Shown: piece by piece, positions 60,963 through 64,000 of the stretch
Numbering within the stretch: the first letter of the stretch is position 1
Layout of the letters: the number at the start of each line of letters is the position of its first letter
DNA from: Acanthosoma haemorrhoidale
Taxonomy: Eukaryota; Arthropoda; Insecta; Hemiptera; Acanthosomatidae
NCBI GenBank assembly: GCA_930367205.1
Contig: OV884011.1
Span: 43,909,754-43,973,753 of the forward strand
Direction of reading: 5' to 3'
Length of the DNA stretch: 64,000 nucleotides
Made by a program: the position numbers and the translations under genes
Notes under the pieces: model-generated
The model's input: only the letters and a program-made list of their open reading frames with translations
Database searches by the model: none
What the model was told of the DNA's origin: nothing

Positions 60963-61499
60963 TTAAAACGGCACATGGCCAAAGGGGGACACGTGACTGA
61001 GGATATTTACCAGGCTTCAATTGTCTGTCTTCTGTACTGCTGTGTTCTTCGCACATTAAAATTGCTATGTCAAATGAGAATGAGAATGGTTGTAGAAGAA
61101 AAGTGGCAGGGGAAACAATGTACATAACCAAAAATAAAAATTTTATATATTGGAATGTTATTTAAAAGAAGCGATTTGAAAGGATTAATTAATTTTATAA
61201 AATATTAAATACTATAAAATAAACTATAAAATGTTTAAATCAAAAACAAGTGAATGTAACAGCAGAAAATATGTAAGTAATTGTAACAACTGAGATGAAG
61301 GCTGGGACTGCAGTTGTTTATAGACTAGAGAGGGACAGTTTTGACAGAGGCTATAAAGGAGAGGTGGCCAGTTTTTGCAATTGTTTAAGAGAGATGTTGA
61401 TTTGTTCCAGTTTCATACATGTTTGGTGTGTGGGCTCCTTACACATTGTATAATCTCATATGTCTTAGTTTTATGTATAACCTCACACATCATATATGC

Positions 61500-62165
61500 A
61501 TATTAGCGGAGCAAAATATCTGGAGATGGCATTTCGGACATCATCCCAATTTTTTGCAACATAGAAAATGTAGCGATCGGAATAAATGGAAATCCAATAT
61601 CGGGTGAGTATGGTGGTTGAGGCAAGACCTCCCACCCCAATTCATTAATTTTTTCCAGGGTTCTTGCGGAAAAAATAGGCACAGTGGGGTCTTGCATTAT
61701 CGTGTTGCAGAATAATGCCATTTTTATTGACTATCACTCGGCAATTTTCAATTAAAGATTGATATAGTTGATCCAATTGTTCACTGTAAAGATCTGCATT
61801 CACAGTTTTTCCAGGTATTAGCGATGAACGACCCCATAAATACTCCACCAAACACACAAAAAAGCCTTTTTGGAGTGTATACCTGGCGGCTTAGCTGTAC
61901 TTCATGCCGATTCATCCCGAGAGATTTTTGGATTATCATAGAGGACCCATTTTTCATCTCCAGCCTCACCCACCATACTCGCCCGATATTGCGCCATCGG
62001 ATTCCCATTAATTCCAATCGCTAAAAATTTGAAAATTCGGATGATGTCCAAAATGCCATCTCCAGATATTTTTCACAAAAACCAATCGATTTTTTTCAAT
62101 TTGGCATTGAAAATTTGCACATTAGATGGCAAAAGGTTGCTGGTAACGAGGGTGATTACATCATA
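61500..62165 (-). pseudogene. Mariner transposase relic folded back on itself
   Basis: On the minus strand (about 62000 down to 61517) an mauritiana-type mariner catalytic domain is readable. It has GDEKWVLYDNPK (first Asp), GKTVNADLYSEQLDQLY, GIILQHDNARPH (second Asp) and LGWEVLPQPPYSPDIG (third Asp), interrupted by stops and frameshifts. On the plus strand the same 3' coding region recurs in reverse: YSPDIAPSDSH at about 61975-62005, then a C-terminal block, FSQKPIDFFQFGIENLHIRW and ending AGNEGDYIID near 62160. So 61517-61622 and 61964-62068 are inverted copies. It cannot encode an active enzyme. Confidence 0.8.
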
Positions 62166-62560
62166 GATTAAAAACAAAAACTGTCAAAAATTTATTTTTT
62201 GACTTTGATGTAAAAAAAATAACATTACTTTCTGGTCTCCTTATTATTTGGAGCATTGGGATCACAAAACTTAATACTTGGATGAACCAAGGCAAGCATT
62301 TGACAGAAAATTTGTAAACTCAAAAACTTGATATGTATTAATTTTTAAGTAAATATATGGTTGTCAAGGACTCCAATAGATTTAATAAATTATAAGTTTA
62401 ATTTATATTTTATTTTTTATTAGTACATTAAAGATATAGTGCCTAACATAACATTTTCATATTTTTTTTAAAGTTCATATATTGCATCCAATATGTTGTA
62501 ATGTTATTCTTAATATTAAAAAATATTCAAGTTATTATTATTAATGTTAATATTAAGAAA
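62166..62560. other. AT-rich intergenic, nothing recognised
   Basis: It follows the mariner relic. CTTTCTGGTCTCCTTATTA near 62229 could be a decayed mariner end, but no partner repeat was confirmed. Confidence 0.35.
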
Positions 62561-62563
62561 TAT

Positions 62564-62607
<44 letters not shown>
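62561..62607. repeat. (AT)n microsatellite
   Basis: About 20 consecutive AT dinucleotides, followed by TGTTGTGATATTGG. The same ATATATTGTTGTGATATT string recurs at about 63143-63160, so the microsatellite probably grew at the edge of a dispersed repeat. Confidence 0.9.
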
Positions 62608-62612
<5 letters not shown>

Positions 62613-64000
62613 GATATTGGATATTGTAAAATTTATTTATCAAGAACTTGAAATAAAAAGATTTAATCGAACCATGTATTAAGTATTAAGAAGGCGATAA
62701 AAACAAAAGAGGAAGGTTATAAAAAAGAAGATGGCTGCTGTGGTTGTTTTAAGAGAACACAGTAAGTTAGTGTCACTCTTACAAGTCCCCAAACTCATTC
62801 TACAATTCTCTGCTGCTAGAGACAGTTAGATTCATATTTCAAAGTACAGTGTTAGTTCATAAAGTTATTAATGTTAAATATAGTTAAAGGTAAAATAGAT
62901 TGAAGTATGAATGTTAGTTTGTCTGAAACCAAAAAGAGTTTTATAATTATTAAAAGAATAGTGAATTAAAAAATAAATCAATGATCATATTCTTATTTAT
63001 TTCTATGAAGAGATTATTTGGTATACACACATGTTCATATATTGACTTGCAACTTTCAAGGTTAAAGTAAGTATTTAATTTGGGGTTTTACCTTCAGGTA
63101 AAATATATTAATAATATCCCGGCTAGTAAATTCACTTCAATATATATTGTTGTGATATTTTAAAATGATGATTTTTAATGGTGTTTGTTTAAATAAACTC
63201 GGAAAAAGCAAGCGTTGAAACCGTAATAATGATTCGTGGTTCATGCCTATGAAATTTATTATTGTCGTCATATTAATTATTAATATTTATAATAAAAATA
63301 ATATCATAACTAATGTAAACATTTATTTTATAAACTACGTAAATTAAGCAAAGTATAAATATTCAAAACAACTGGCATTAAATAACGAGTTGAAAGTCAA
63401 GAAGGCAGCGGTATGTAAGATAAATGAACCACCTGAGTTCGAAAACAAACATTCTTTCGTCAGGAACCGGTAGAGGAGGGACTCCAGCTCCAGACCAGGT
63501 AGCGGACCTAAGCTGGCCCTCGTGATGCAACACTTTCACCAGATGCGACAACAAAGGAAGACGTCTGGAATCACGCGCTGCAGTTTAGAACAAGTATGCT
63601 AATCCGAACCACACGAAGATTATCCACAAAGAACACTGGCCAGTATAATTACGTAAATTTAGATTTAATATTATACTTTGATTACGTACGTATTTATTTT
63701 TTGTATATCAATTTTTATATATTCAATGTGTGTAAATAAAACCAATATTCTTTTTGCCAAAAGTTTCCTATAATTATTAACAGAACCCTGATATAACGTT
63801 AAAGTTAAAAATATAAATTTTTTTTAAATTATATGAAAAAATATATAATTAAAATATACATAAATAAGAAATATTAGAATAATATTCATAGACACATAAG
63901 ATGTATATGTATATATACTAGAACTTTATAACATCATATTATTCAGTCAAATAAAAATTGTATATTATTTTCCTTGATTTCTGCAATATTCTTTAAATTA
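62608..64000. other. Right-edge intergenic, possible LTR-like fragments, no gene seen
   Basis: TGTTGTGATATT occurs twice (about 62607 and 63147), which might mark LTR starts. A GC-richer block at about 63410-63650 stands out from the AT-rich DNA. TGTAAATAAAACC (about 63731) could be a poly-A signal of a retroelement or an unseen gene. No open frame with recognisable similarity was found. Confidence 0.3.

Overview
The window is AT-rich eukaryotic nuclear DNA with small spliced exons (GT-AG introns, one probable GC-AG), introns loaded with transposon debris, and conserved housekeeping genes whose proteins look insect-like. The order is not certain. A hemipteran or another repeat-rich insect is a guess from composition and transposon types only. 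No prokaryotic, CRISPR or operon features were seen.

Layout, left to right. (1) 1-2.7 kb: the first two coding exons of an ERG28-like sterol-scaffold gene on the minus strand; its 3' part was not found. (2) 5.1-15.3 kb: complete MCM2 replicative helicase subunit on the minus strand (17 coding exons, 883 aa), with a decayed piggyBac and tRNA-derived SINE-like sequences in its introns. (3) 15.7-17.9 kb: a dead Tc1/mariner-type transposase and a LINE reverse-transcriptase remnant. (4) 18.4-26.1 kb: complete PAF1 on the plus strand (10 exons, 512 aa). (5) 27.4-39.3 kb: complete GRIP-domain golgin GCC88/GCC1 on the minus strand (10 exons, 646 aa). Its introns hold a solo LTR, an almost intact pogo/Tigger transposon and a Penelope-like GIY-YIG fragment. 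(6) 41.8-45.5 kb: proteasome alpha subunit PSMA6 (7 exons, 247 aa), with a 200-bp-arm inverted repeat in intron 3. (7) 46.2-47.0 kb: a second LTR-like repeat. (8) 48.0-48.9 kb: spliceosomal SmD2 on the minus strand (4 exons, 124 aa). (9) 50.6-55.0 kb: a young, intact Ty3/gypsy retrotransposon on the minus strand with identical 147-bp LTRs and a single 1340-codon gag-pol frame. (10) 55.3-58.4 kb: mitochondrial complex II subunit SDHC (5 exons, 174 aa). (11) 58.4-64 kb: gene-free, with tandem and segmental duplications, a folded-back mariner and AT microsatellites.

The genes act in unrelated processes: sterol synthesis, DNA replication licensing, transcription elongation, trans-Golgi tethering, protein degradation, splicing and respiration. 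They look like an ordinary run of housekeeping genes, not a pathway cluster. All exon models were read by hand from splice signals, reading phase and protein similarity known from memory; in every complete gene the exon lengths sum to a multiple of three. The most unusual signals are the gypsy element whose start codon straddles the LTR/primer-binding-site junction, the long hairpin inside PSMA6, the near-intact Tigger with one nonsense codon, and the palindromic mariner.
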